From NCBI GenBank assembly GCA_028736075.1, contig CP117875.1:1674001-1738000 (forward strand): DNA of 64,000 nt. Reading direction: 5' to 3'. The notes under the pieces are model-generated. The model ran no database searches and was not told the DNA's origin. It was given only the letters and a program-made list of their open reading frames with translations. Shown piece after piece: positions 43,554 to 52,414 of this stretch; positions within the stretch are counted from its first letter, which is position 1, and the number at the start of each line of letters is the position of its first letter. A program made the translations under genes and the position numbers. The DNA comes from Chryseobacterium sp. KACC 21268. Lineage in GTDB: Bacteria > Bacteroidota > Bacteroidia > Flavobacteriales > Weeksellaceae.

Positions 43554-44676
43554 AGTTTTTGATGTCATTTTCCAATTCATCTTTTGCCTTCACCGGACTT
43601 TCCAAACTGTCGATGAAAAGCCATTCTACAGCTCTTGGGAATTCCTGGGACCAATAGAATTCCTGATGTGTTCCTTGCTCGTTGATATTGGTTTTTACTT
43701 CAAAATCAAACAATTTCTGAGCATTCAATCTTTTCAAAGATTTCTCGAAAAGTCTGATTCTGCCGACCATTCTGGAACCTTCCTGTCTTCCGCCATACAG
43801 ATAAACCTTGATTTTATAAGGATTGCTGAAGCTAATCATCGGAAAATCATTCTCTGGTTCTACCCAAAGCGACGGCGAAAAAATCAACAGTTTGGAATAG
43901 ACTTCCGGATAGAGAAATCCACCATAAATACTAATCAAACCACCCAAAGAACTTCCACCGATTCCCGTATTTTCACGGTCTTTTTTGGTCCTGTAATTTT
44001 TGTCAATCCAAGGTTTCAACGTGTCGGTGATGAACCTCAGATATTTTTTGCCTTCCGCATCTTTTGTCACGGCATCGTTGTCAAAAATATATTCCTTAAT
44101 TCTATCGTCGTTCCCGTGTTCAACAGCAATGACGATGAGTTCGCCTCGTCCATATTCTGCCAGAAGCGCCAACTTTTTATCAATTTCCCAATTGCCATAA
44201 GCCGAGCCTTCATTAAACAAATTCTGCGCATCCTGAAGGTAAAGCACAGGATAAGTTTTCTCAGATTTGTGATAATCGTAAGGCAAAAGCGCCCAAACTT
44301 TCCTGGTCTTATCGAGCTGAGGAATGTAAAAAGCCTCATCTACCAATTCCACCGTCGGGAAAAATTCCTTCTTGAAAGGTCCCCAGTTCAGTCGCCATTT
44401 TTCTATATTGACCTGGACTTTTTTGTCCTCTTTTCTTGCTTTTCTGTTGGGCGTAATGCTGTCATATTTGTCGATTTCTACATTTTCCCAACCGCCTTTT
44501 GTAAATTTAAATTCTATCTCATCACTCAGTTGTTCATCGGGAATATGGATGTAATAGTTGCTATCATCCAATTTTTCCAATTCAAATTTGGAATCGCGCG
44601 GATTCCATTTGTTAAAATTTCCGGTAATGAAAATCGCTCGGTCATCATTGTCTTCTGACTTCAGAAAAAACTCCAT
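43552..44676 (-). CDS. Esterase with N-terminal CBM48-like domain
   Basis: 374 residues. The first 80 resemble a CBM48/AMPK-type beta-sandwich (AIFITGNFNKWNPRDSKFEL). The remaining part is an enterochelin-esterase-like alpha/beta hydrolase with nucleophile S243 in GGSSLGG and a late His in NEQGTHQE. No signal peptide, so cytoplasmic. This two-domain form resembles Fes-type esterases that open siderophore esters, but no siderophore genes are nearby. First gene of the one-strand cluster running down to 34844. Confidence 0.87.
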   Translation of the reverse strand: MEFFLKSEDNDDRAIFITGNFNKWNPRDSKFELEKLDDSNYYIHIPDEQLSDEIEFKFTKGGWENVEIDKYDSITPNRKARKEDKKVQVNIEKWRLNWGPFKKEFFPTVELVDEAFYIPQLDKTRKVWALLPYDYHKSEKTYPVLYLQDAQNLFNEGSAYGNWEIDKKLALLAEYGRGELIVIAVEHGNDDRIKEYIFDNDAVTKDAEGKKYLRFITDTLKPWIDKNYRTKKDRENTGIGGSSLGGLISIYGGFLYPEVYSKLLIFSPSLWVEPENDFPMISFSNPYKIKVYLYGGRQEGSRMVGRIRLFEKSLKRLNAQKLFDFEVKTNINEQGTHQEFYWSQEFPRAVEWLFIDSLESPVKAKDELENDIKN

Positions 44677-44853
44677 TCTTTTTTTTAATTCTCTTTAATG
44701 AGTTATAAATTTATAAAATTATTTCTATTAATCGAATAATGTTGAGTTTTTTTCTTTAAAAATATCGGTTTATTATTGAATATTAACCTAAAATTAAAAA
44801 TCATTGAATTAATGAAAATTTAATATTTCGAAATCATATTAATAAAAATAAAA

Positions 44854-44882
44854 AAGCTTTCGAAGAATGACTCCGAAAGCTT
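44854..44882 (-). terminator. Intrinsic terminator after the GH43-like gene
   Basis: AAGCTTTCG (44854-44862) and CGAAAGCTT (44874-44882) pair. On the minus strand the stem is followed by TTTTTATTTTTATT. Confidence 0.8.
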
Positions 44883-44909
44883 GAATTTTTGATTAAAAAA
44901 GTTAAAAAT

Positions 44910-46670
44910 TTATTCCGATTTTACAACCTCTGTTCTCTCAGAGATTCCGTTGGCATTGAAAGCTTCAATTTGGAAATAATAAGAATCTGTTCTGTCGGCT
45001 CCAGTGAAAAAGTATTCGTTTTTACCGTAAACCATTATGCTTCCGTACAATTTGTCCGGCGATTTTCCCCAATAGATGACGTAGCCGTCGGCGTCAGAAT
45101 TCTGTTGCCATTTGAACCAGATGCTTCTTCTCTCGCCATATTTTTTCGGGTCTGCGCGCAATGGAACGAAGTTTTGAACTTTCGCAGGTTTTGCACCGGC
45201 ACCTTTTCCAAAAACTCGGAATCCGCTCAATGCAAATTTTCCTGTTGGCATTTTCAGGTTTTCCATTTTTAGGAATCTTGCTTTTGCGGGTTTTTCAAGT
45301 TCGATGTAATCGTGCGGAACGTCGGTTTGGTTTTTGGATTTATCGACAATCACTGTCCATTTTTTGCCGTCATTGGAACCATAGATTTTGTATTGGTGCA
45401 TTTTGCCAAGCGTTTTTCCCATAAACTCAGCATCCTGGTCCGCATAATTCACTTGGATGGCGTTGATTGTGGAAACTTCGCCCAAATCCGTTTGAAACCA
45501 TTCTCCAGAATTTCCAGTTTTGGCGCTCCAATAAGTTTTAATGTCTTCATCCACCGCAAGATTCGCCTGATAACCACCCAAAGTTGAGGAAACCTGAACT
45601 GGTTTATTGTAATTCAAAAGCATCCAACCTGGGAACAATCCTTTCGTAAAATCTTTGCCTTGCGCATATTGCGGAAGCAAAGTCGGATAATCGCCGTAAG
45701 CGGTGTTGGTGTACATCACATCATCTTTGTCGAAGCCAGTTGGCCAGATTCCCAATCGTCTTTCAAAATTGTTTTTGGTCGAAATGAAAATCGTGGAAAC
45801 GTGCCACCAATTCCCAAAATTATCTTCGAAAGTTGCTCCGTGGCCAGCGCCTCTCGCAAATCCGCCTGGTTTGTAGGAGAATGGATTATGTTGCTGATAT
45901 TCAAAACCTTCCAATGGGTTTTTAGAAACGTAAACGCCGTCAGAATAACCACTGAATTCTGTGGCTGGCGCACCGTATTGCATATAATATTTGTCTTTGT
46001 ATTTCGTCATCCAGGCACCTTCTACAAAGGGTTGTAGGAAAACATTGTCATTATATTCGCCAAATCTTTCCCAGCCGTGGTCTTCTGGTTTCAATCTTAA
46101 AATCGGTTTTACGAAACCTTCGGATTGCATTGTTTTGGTTTTGATTTCGGTTCCTAGAAGTGGCCATTCGTTGCTGGAACCCCAGTATAAATACAATTTG
46201 TTTTTGTCCTCATCATAATGAAAAGCTGGGTCCCAAGCACCAACTTTCAAAGTATCGACAGCGATTTTCCAATCGTCTTTGGTTGGATTGGTACTTTTCC
46301 AAATCGGGAAATCCTGTTCCCAAGTGGAACCGAAAACATACAATGTATCTTTCATCGCCCAAACTGCTGGAGCGTTCAAATCGTGGGTGTACTTATTATC
46401 GAGAAGGAATTTTCTGTGGACAAATTTCCAATTCAGCATATCATCAGAATGCCAATAACCTTCCTGATTGGTCGAAAATAAGAAAAGTTTTTTCTGAAAA
46501 TTGACAATCACTGGGTCGGCCGTTGCGCGGTGTTTCCCTTGTCTGGAAAAAACCTCGAAAGGCGTGTAGCCATAATCGATGTTGATGGGATTGCAATAGG
46601 TTTTTTGTTGCGCCGAAATCTGACCGATGAAAAGTAAGATTGCGAACGTAAAAATTGTTTTTAATTTCAT
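44910..46670 (-). CDS. GH43-family glycosidase with discoidin and FN3-like domains
   Basis: 586 residues from the ATG at 46670. Signal peptide (about 1-21, ending ISAQ), a five-bladed propeller of the GH43 type with the three acids visible (Asp in RATADPVIV, Asp in GAWDPAFH, Glu in FVEGAWM), then an F5/8C discoidin domain (about 360-490, STLGGYQANLAVDEDIKTYW) and an FN3-like module to the end. A secreted enzyme that probably cuts arabinose-, xylose- or galactose-containing polysaccharide. The longer start at 46700 would extend into the preceding gene. No SusCD pair is near. Confidence 0.88.
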   Translation of the reverse strand: MKLKTIFTFAILLFIGQISAQQKTYCNPINIDYGYTPFEVFSRQGKHRATADPVIVNFQKKLFLFSTNQEGYWHSDDMLNWKFVHRKFLLDNKYTHDLNAPAVWAMKDTLYVFGSTWEQDFPIWKSTNPTKDDWKIAVDTLKVGAWDPAFHYDEDKNKLYLYWGSSNEWPLLGTEIKTKTMQSEGFVKPILRLKPEDHGWERFGEYNDNVFLQPFVEGAWMTKYKDKYYMQYGAPATEFSGYSDGVYVSKNPLEGFEYQQHNPFSYKPGGFARGAGHGATFEDNFGNWWHVSTIFISTKNNFERRLGIWPTGFDKDDVMYTNTAYGDYPTLLPQYAQGKDFTKGLFPGWMLLNYNKPVQVSSTLGGYQANLAVDEDIKTYWSAKTGNSGEWFQTDLGEVSTINAIQVNYADQDAEFMGKTLGKMHQYKIYGSNDGKKWTVIVDKSKNQTDVPHDYIELEKPAKARFLKMENLKMPTGKFALSGFRVFGKGAGAKPAKVQNFVPLRADPKKYGERRSIWFKWQQNSDADGYVIYWGKSPDKLYGSIMVYGKNEYFFTGADRTDSYYFQIEAFNANGISERTEVVKSE

Positions 46671-46677
46671 TTGAATT

Positions 46678-47190
46678 CTAAGGTTTGCTATAATGTTCAA
46701 GTGTGTTATTTACGAATCTGAAAGTGTCCTGTTTGATTTTCATGTTGTCTTCGATATCTCTGTAATAGAAAAGAATATTGTCTTTGTCATCAATCGTGAG
46801 TTTTTTACCAACTGATTTTGCTTCGTAGAATTTATCTAGTTTATAAATGACATATTTACCGCTTTTCAAAGTAATGATAATTGGGAAAAACTGAGATGGA
46901 GCGACATTGGTTCTGTTAAAATTATTAATAACATTAGCAATATAATCTTCCTCGCCATCTTGGTTAAAATCACCCTGATCAATTGTCAATACATCATTTT
47001 CTGACAAGAAATTTTCGAACTGAATGTCTTCAACGCCGTCTGGTCTGTAATATTTCATTTCATCGTTCACATTGAGCTTGTTGGTAAAGCTGTTTTTGCT
47101 GATGATGCTTTGCAGGGTTTTGAGGTCCATATCACTTCTGATACAGGAAACCAAGCAGACTGCAATTAATAAATAATAGAAGATTTTCAT
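46678..47190 (-). CDS. Lipoprotein of unknown function
   Basis: 170 residues with a lipoprotein signal peptide and lipobox LVSC (C16). The centre has DFNQDGEEDY, an EF-hand/FG-GAP-like acidic loop that may bind calcium. It lies seven bases before the GH43-like gene and probably shares its transcript, but a link to polysaccharide use is only suggested by position. Confidence 0.75.
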   Translation of the reverse strand: MKIFYYLLIAVCLVSCIRSDMDLKTLQSIISKNSFTNKLNVNDEMKYYRPDGVEDIQFENFLSENDVLTIDQGDFNQDGEEDYIANVINNFNRTNVAPSQFFPIIITLKSGKYVIYKLDKFYEAKSVGKKLTIDDKDNILFYYRDIEDNMKIKQDTFRFVNNTLEHYSKP

Positions 47191-47256
47191 GAAAAAAAGA
47201 TTTATCCCAAGTTATGTAAAAATGATGAAACTCGGCTTTTTATCTTATTAAAATTA

Positions 47257-48261
47257 TCACATCAATATTCCATTGGATGGCTGGATTGCTTGTGGAAGGT
47301 TTGTTTCATTCAACATATCGCGCATATCGATTTCTATCATTCGGCTTATTTGTGAGATTGGAACATCATTAGCACCGCCTTCAAACGGGTTTTCGCAACT
47401 TTCACCGATCTGTTCCAAAACTAAAAAGACCCAACCCAACAACATACTAAAGGGAATCGTCAGCCAAATGTAATTGTTTTCCAATTTTGCAAATTCATTC
47501 AGAAAACCCAAAGGTAAGAGGATGCAGAAAAGATTGGTGAAGTAGGTATTGATTGTGGAAAACTGTCTTGGATAGGGAAAGTTCTTGATTCTTTCGCATC
47601 TGCCTTGTTGATCATAAAAATCTTTTAGCTGATTTTCCAACGCCGTATAATTAAAATCATTAACAGAACCAGACTCGTGAAGTTTCCTCAAGGTTTCGGA
47701 TTGCAAGGTGATGATTTGCGTTGCCCGGTTTTTCTTTTCGAGAAGGAAATTGATCTCGTTTTGATCAATGTAATTTTTCAATTCTTCGCCAAGTTCACAT
47801 TCCCATTCCGGAACTTTATAATATTGAAGATAACGTCTGTTGTAAGGTCGCGTTTTCACGTTTTCCCAAGCTTTCACCTCTCGCAATTGAAACCTCAAAG
47901 CAGTCAACCAAGCAAAATGACGATAGAACAATTCTTTGTGCAAGCGTTTTTCCTCATCAGAATTATTTTGTCTGATGAAATCTTTGATCATTATTCCAAA
48001 ACTCCGACTGTTGTTGATGATGGAACCGTAGATCTGCCTCGCTTCCCAAAGCCTGCCATAGGTCTGTGTATTCCTGAATCCGGAAATAAAAGCGGTCGCA
48101 GTTCCCAAAAGTGCAATTGGAACCCACGGAATTGCCAGCCATTTCCACCCTAAAAAATAAAATAGCAATGTTGGAATTGTGCTGATGATGAGCATTTTGA
48201 TGATTTTCTCGCGACTCCACATAATGAAGTGGGAAACTTTGTAGCGATTGGATGCGTTCAT
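47257..48261 (-). CDS. Bestrophin-family (UPF0187) channel
   Basis: 334 residues with membrane segments near 22-60 and 230-275 and the family motif FRNTQTYGRLWEARQIYGSI (about 62-81). Bacterial homologues form pentameric ion channels; some pass cations rather than chloride. The substrate ion cannot be told here. It ends 23 bases from the thioesterase gene's end, both on the minus strand, so it may be co-transcribed with it. Confidence 0.9.
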   Translation of the reverse strand: MNASNRYKVSHFIMWSREKIIKMLIISTIPTLLFYFLGWKWLAIPWVPIALLGTATAFISGFRNTQTYGRLWEARQIYGSIINNSRSFGIMIKDFIRQNNSDEEKRLHKELFYRHFAWLTALRFQLREVKAWENVKTRPYNRRYLQYYKVPEWECELGEELKNYIDQNEINFLLEKKNRATQIITLQSETLRKLHESGSVNDFNYTALENQLKDFYDQQGRCERIKNFPYPRQFSTINTYFTNLFCILLPLGFLNEFAKLENNYIWLTIPFSMLLGWVFLVLEQIGESCENPFEGGANDVPISQISRMIEIDMRDMLNETNLPQAIQPSNGILM

Positions 48262-48284
48262 TCGTGTTTTTTATTAATTTAATT

Positions 48285-48701
48285 TTAAAGATTTGGATTC
48301 CATTTTTTCTCGATTAATTCCATCAAGTAATCTGGACATTTGACAATCTTTTTGGTTTCAGAATCGAGGAAAAATAGAGTGGTGGAAGCTTCTGTAATTT
48401 TTACATTTTCTTCATTATAAATTTCATAATCGAACTCAATTCTAATTCCCGGAATTTTTCTGATGTAAGTCCTGATTTCCAAAAGTTGGTCATAAAGTGC
48501 TGGTTTCAAATACTTAATTTTGTATTCCGAAACTGGCAAAAAAATTCCCCTTTTTTCTATTTCGTCATAAGACATTCCAAGGCTGCGAAAAAGTTCTACT
48601 CTGGCGACCTCAAAATATTCTGCATAGTTGCCATAATAGACGTATTTCATAGGGTCTGTTTCTCCGTAACGTACTCGTATTGAGGTGGTTGTGTGTATCA
48701 T
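48285..48701 (-). CDS. Hotdog-fold acyl-CoA thioesterase (YbgC/4HBT type)
   Basis: 138 residues with the 4-hydroxybenzoyl-CoA thioesterase signature VRYGETDPMKYVYYGNYAEY, where Asp17 is catalytic. It hydrolyses an acyl-CoA; the chain is unknown. The two residues after Asp (PM then KYV) vary from the common QMG pattern but occur in Bacteroidota relatives. Divergent from dnaA by 135 bases. Confidence 0.9.
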   Translation of the reverse strand: MIHTTTSIRVRYGETDPMKYVYYGNYAEYFEVARVELFRSLGMSYDEIEKRGIFLPVSEYKIKYLKPALYDQLLEIRTYIRKIPGIRIEFDYEIYNEENVKITEASTTLFFLDSETKKIVKCPDYLMELIEKKWNPNL

Positions 48702-48836
48702 TTGTAGCGCTTAATAATTCATACAAATATATTTTTTAATAATCAATAGAGAAAAAATTTTTTTATGAAAATTAATAATTAGATATTTGTTGTCTTCTTA
48801 AAAAACTAAAATCTTACCGGAAATAGCAGCAGAAAA

Positions 48837-50291
48837 ATGAATGAAAATTTAGTATTAATCTGGGATAGGTGTCTCCAATTTATGAGGGACAATCTAAACG
48901 CAGCGGAGGACAACACAGACCTCAAAAAGTTAGAAAACTCTTTCGACTTGTTATTTGATAAAGTTCAGCCAATTTCTTTGGTGAACAATAATCTTACGTT
49001 GCTTGTTCCTAGTGATTTTTACAAAGAATATATCGAGGACAATTACTTGTCTTTACTGTCTGCTGCGCTTAAAAAAAATATCGGTAAAGGGGTGAAATTG
49101 TGGTATTCTGTGATGGAAAACAAACCATCTGGGAAGGAAAAACCAATTACGATGAACGTAAAAGGGATTTCTACACAACAACCTAAGATCCAAGAAGCGA
49201 GACCAGTTCTTAGAGAAAATAACGTCAATGCTTTTGCGGTGCCAGGCATCAAAAAGATCAACATTGATTCTAACCTGAAAGCCGACCAATCTTTTGATAA
49301 TTTCATCGAGGGAGAAAGTAACAAGTTTGCTTCAACCGTTGCGAGATCGATTGCGAAAAGACCTGGTTCTACGGCCTTCAATCCATTGTTTGTTTACGGA
49401 GGTTATGGTGTTGGGAAAACGCATTTGGCCCAAGCGATTGGTTTGGAAGTGAAATCGACTTATCCGGAGAAAGTGGTTTTGTATCAATCTTCAGAAAAAT
49501 TCATTCAGGATTTTGTGAAAGCGGCGAAGTCCCAGAACAAGACAGATTTTCAACATTATTATCAGATGATCGATGTTTTGATCATCGATGATATTCAGTT
49601 CTTGTCTGGTAAAGCGGCGACACAAGACAGTTTCTTCCATATTTTTGATTATTTGCATCAAAACGGAAAACAGATCATTCTAACTTCTGATAAGGCACCT
49701 GCTGATATTCTTGATACTCAGGAGCGTATTATTTCCCGTTTCAAATGGGGACTTTCTGCAGAGATCAAATCACCAAATTTCGATACGAGAAGAAAGATTA
49801 TCGTTGATAAATTAAGTCGCGACGGAATCGAATTGACAGACGATATGCTGGATTATCTAGCATCGGAAGTTAAGACAAATGGTGTAAGAGAACTGATCGG
49901 CGTTGTAAATGCCGTTATCGCTTACTCAACAGTTTATAAATCTGATTTCAGTCTTGACCTATTAAAAGACACCATCAATAAGTTAGCGACGACTCAGAAG
50001 AAAACCATCAATATTCCTTACATCCAAGAGATTGTTTGTGATTATTTCGGGATTCAAAGAGAGCAGCTATTGTCTAAAACTAGAAAAAGAGAAATCGCGT
50101 TACCAAGACAATTGGCTATGTATTTCGCAAAAGAATATACCAATGCAACTTTCACGAAAATTGGTGAGGAAATGGGTGGAAAAGACCACTCAACAGTGAT
50201 GTACGCTTGCGACACCATTCGAGACGTTTCGAAGATCGACAAAGAGTTGAAAAAATACATCAAGGATCTGAAAGAAAAGATCGCTCAATAA
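48837..50291 (+). CDS. dnaA: Chromosomal replication initiator DnaA
   Basis: 484 residues with all four domains: N-terminal DnaB/oligomerisation domain (1 to about 80), linker, AAA+ ATPase with Walker A GGYGVGKT at 188-195 and Walker B LIIDDIQFL, and the C-terminal DNA-binding domain with MGGKDHSTVMYAC. It opens the replication origin. I see no TTATCCACA-type box cluster on either side, and dnaN is not adjacent, so the origin may lie elsewhere. A strong terminator follows. Confidence 0.97.
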   Translation: MNENLVLIWDRCLQFMRDNLNAAEDNTDLKKLENSFDLLFDKVQPISLVNNNLTLLVPSDFYKEYIEDNYLSLLSAALKKNIGKGVKLWYSVMENKPSGKEKPITMNVKGISTQQPKIQEARPVLRENNVNAFAVPGIKKINIDSNLKADQSFDNFIEGESNKFASTVARSIAKRPGSTAFNPLFVYGGYGVGKTHLAQAIGLEVKSTYPEKVVLYQSSEKFIQDFVKAAKSQNKTDFQHYYQMIDVLIIDDIQFLSGKAATQDSFFHIFDYLHQNGKQIILTSDKAPADILDTQERIISRFKWGLSAEIKSPNFDTRRKIIVDKLSRDGIELTDDMLDYLASEVKTNGVRELIGVVNAVIAYSTVYKSDFSLDLLKDTINKLATTQKKTINIPYIQEIVCDYFGIQREQLLSKTRKREIALPRQLAMYFAKEYTNATFTKIGEEMGGKDHSTVMYACDTIRDVSKIDKELKKYIKDLKEKIAQ

Positions 50292-50298
50292 CAAATAC

Positions 50299-50329
50299 AA
50301 GGATTTAAATTTTTTTAAATCCTTTTTTT
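50299..50329 (+). terminator. Intrinsic terminator of dnaA
   Basis: AAGGATTTAAA (50299-50309) and TTTAAATCCTT (50314-50324) pair, followed by TTTTT. Confidence 0.8.
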
Positions 50330-50387
50330 ATTTTTAAATTTAAAGTCATTTTACTTTTTAAAATACACATTTTACAGTTTTATTATT

Positions 50388-50828
50388 ATGAAGATTTTAA
50401 TGGTTTGCCTCGGAAACATTTGCAGAAGTCCTTTGGCAGAAGGGATTTTGAAACATAAATTAGGAGACGATTATTTTGTAGACAGCGCTGGAACGATTAA
50501 TTACCACGAAGGAAGCCAGCCAGACGAACGCTCTATAAAAACCGCAACCAAAAACGGGATCGATATCTCTACCCAAAAATCCAGACCGATCACAAAATCA
50601 GATTTTGATAAATTCGATTTGATATTCTGTATGGACAAAAACAATTACAAAGACGTTCTGAAACTCGCAGACGATTCTCAGAAACACAAGGTCAGATTGA
50701 TCTTGGATAATGAACTCGAAGTTCCAGATCCCTATTTCGGCGGAATCGACGGTTTTGATAAAGTTTACAAAATGCTCGACGAATCTTGCGAAATAATTGC
50801 CGAAAAAATCAAGAACAATAGCATATAA
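50388..50828 (+). CDS. Low-molecular-weight protein-tyrosine phosphatase
   Basis: 146 residues with the phosphate-binding loop C7-LGNIC-R13-S near the N-terminus and the acid D114 in VPDPYFGG, both needed for catalysis. In bacteria such enzymes often reverse tyrosine kinases of polysaccharide export, but none is nearby. It lies between dnaA and a symporter gene, which has its own promoter. Confidence 0.93.
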   Translation: MKILMVCLGNICRSPLAEGILKHKLGDDYFVDSAGTINYHEGSQPDERSIKTATKNGIDISTQKSRPITKSDFDKFDLIFCMDKNNYKDVLKLADDSQKHKVRLILDNELEVPDPYFGGIDGFDKVYKMLDESCEIIAEKIKNNSI

Positions 50829-50842
50829 CTCGCAAACAATTC

Positions 50843-50850
50843 TAAATTTG
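50843..50850 (+). promoter_or_regulatory. -7 element before the dicarboxylate symporter gene
   Basis: TAAATTTG matches TAnnTTTG and lies 17 bases before the ATG at 50868. No clear -33 TTTG is seen. Confidence 0.45.
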
Positions 50851-50867
50851 TAAGACAACATTTTCTT

Positions 50868-52145
50868 ATGAATTTTGACATTGAACAAAAACCGCTGAAG
50901 CCAAAAAAATTCTATCAGCATCTCTATATTCAGGTTTTGATAGCCATTATTTTCGGCGTTTCGCTCGGTTATTTTTATCCAGATGTAGGCGAGAAAATGA
51001 AACCTTTGGGCGACGGCTTCATCAAGTTGGTAAAGATGATCATCGCGCCCGTGATCTTCCTCACCGTTTCCACAGGAATTGCCGGAATGAGCGACCTCAA
51101 GAAAGTCGGACGAGTTGCGGGAAAGGCTTTCATCTACTTTTTTACATTTTCCACGTTAGCGTTGATCATCGGTTTGATTGTCAGTAATGTCGTTCAACCA
51201 GGAAAAGGTCTCAACATCGATCCAAGTACTTTGAACAGTGCAGAGATCGATCAATATGTCAAAGCTGCGCACCACAACTCGATGGTGAATTTCATCTTCA
51301 ACATCATTCCCGAAACCTTGTTCAGTCCTTTGACGGGCGATAATATTTTGCAGGTTTTGTTGGTCGCGATTTTATTCGGAGTCGCACTGGCTATCACTTC
51401 CGAGAAAAGTTATCCCATTTACGATTTCCTTCAAACCTTGACAATCCCGATTTTCAAAATTGTTGAAATTCTGATGAAACTCGCGCCTATTGGTGCTTTC
51501 GGCGCAATGGCTTTCACGATTGGCAAATATGGTTTGGAATCTTTGAAAAATCTAGCGATGCTCGTCGGCACATTCTACGCTACTTCCGCTTTGTTCGTAA
51601 TTTTGGTTTTAGGAAGTGTCGCTTGGTACAACGGTTTCAATATTTTCAAATTCCTAAGATATCTGAAAGACGAAATTCTACTCGTTCTCGGCACAAGTTC
51701 CTCTGAGCCAGCACTTCCAGGATTGATGAAAAAACTCGAAAATGCTGGTTGCGAAAAAGGCGTTGTCGGTCTCGTAGTTCCGACGGGCTATTCCTTCAAC
51801 CTCGACGGTACCAACATTTATATGACTTTGGCGGCGCTTTTCATCGCTCAGGCTTGCAACATCGATCTGAGTTTGGAGCATCAGCTCGGTTTGCTTTTGG
51901 TCGCGATGTTGAGTTCCAAAGGTGCGGCAGGCGTTTCCGGCGCGGGATTTATCACATTGGCAGCCACTTTGGCGGTAGTTCCCGAAGTTCCAATTGCGGG
52001 GATGACCTTGATTCTCGGCATCGACAAATTTATGTCCGAATGTCGCGCATTGACCAATGTCATTGGAAATGCCGTTGCTACCGTTGTCGTTTCCAATTGG
52101 GAAAATCGTTTGGACAAAGATCGATTAAAAGAAGTTTTGAATTAG
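50868..52145 (+). CDS. Dicarboxylate / amino-acid:cation symporter (SDF/DAACS)
   Basis: 425 residues with eight membrane helices and two re-entrant loops. The serine-rich HP1 tip [11 protein letters not shown], the [10 protein letters not shown] motif of helix 7 and HP2 [13 protein letters not shown] are all present. These carriers move glutamate, aspartate or C4-dicarboxylates with Na+ or H+. The helix 8 segment [16 protein letters not shown] has Ala-Leu where many aspartate/glutamate carriers have Arg-Thr (position uncertain), so dicarboxylate use is possible. Confidence 0.93.
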   Translation: MNFDIEQKPLKPKKFYQHLYIQVLIAIIFGVSLGYFYPDVGEKMKPLGDGFIKLVKMIIAPVIFLTVSTGIAGMSDLKKVGRVAGKAFIYFFTFSTLALIIGLIVSNVVQPGKGLNIDPSTLNSAEIDQYVKAAHHNSMVNFIFNIIPETLFSPLTGDNILQVLLVAILFGVALAITSEKSYPIYDFLQTLTIPIFKIVEILMKLAPIGAFGAMAFTIGKYGLESLKNLAMLVGTFYATSALFVILVLGSVAWYNGFNIFKFLRYLKDEILLVLGTSSSEPALPGLMKKLENAGCEKGVVGLVVPTGYSFNLDGTNIYMTLAALFIAQACNIDLSLEHQLGLLLVAMLSSKGAAGVSGAGFITLAATLAVVPEVPIAGMTLILGIDKFMSECRALTNVIGNAVATVVVSNWENRLDKDRLKEVLN

Positions 52146-52163
52146 ATTTGTAGTGACAAATTT

Positions 52164-52254
52164 TTGGGCAGCTTTATCCGCCTTCCACTCCCGCTATTTT
52201 TTGCCAAAGCTTTTACCAGCACCAAAAAATGAGCTCCGTTCAAGTCGGGCTGCA
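52164..52254 (+). repeat. Dispersed GGGCAGC...GGGCTGC element, copy 4
   Basis: TTGGGCAGCTTTATCCGCC ... CGTTCAAGTCGGGCTGCAG. The centre differs from copies 1 and 2 (GCTATTTTTTGCC, AAAAAATGAGCTC) and agrees with copy 5. A decayed GTCATTCCATAGGAA hairpin (52293-52374) follows at once. Confidence 0.8.
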
Positions 52255-52292
52255 GATCCAACATAGATCAAGTGTCAACATTAAAATGTAAT

Positions 52293-52374
52293 TTTGTCAT
52301 TCCATAGGAAACCAAATGAAGTGGTTCGACCAAGTCAATCTAAACCCTTAAGATTTCTACGGAATAAGAAATAT
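52293..52374. repeat. Decayed GTCATTCC-type hairpin, copy 3
   Basis: TTTGTCATTCCATAGGAA and AGATTTCTACGGAATAAGAA are the mutated arms of the hairpin found intact at 2190 and 4549; the loop has grown to about 40 bases. Confidence 0.6.
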
Positions 52375-52414
52375 CGTAAATACATTTTACATTATACTTT
52401 TTACAACAAAAAAT

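Noticed and set aside
43543-44658. 371-codon open frame on the plus strand, antisense to the CBM48-esterase gene
   Set aside because: It mirrors the esterase gene, its protein has no domain and unusual Phe/Ile/Arg-rich composition, and the minus-strand gene has clear catalytic motifs.
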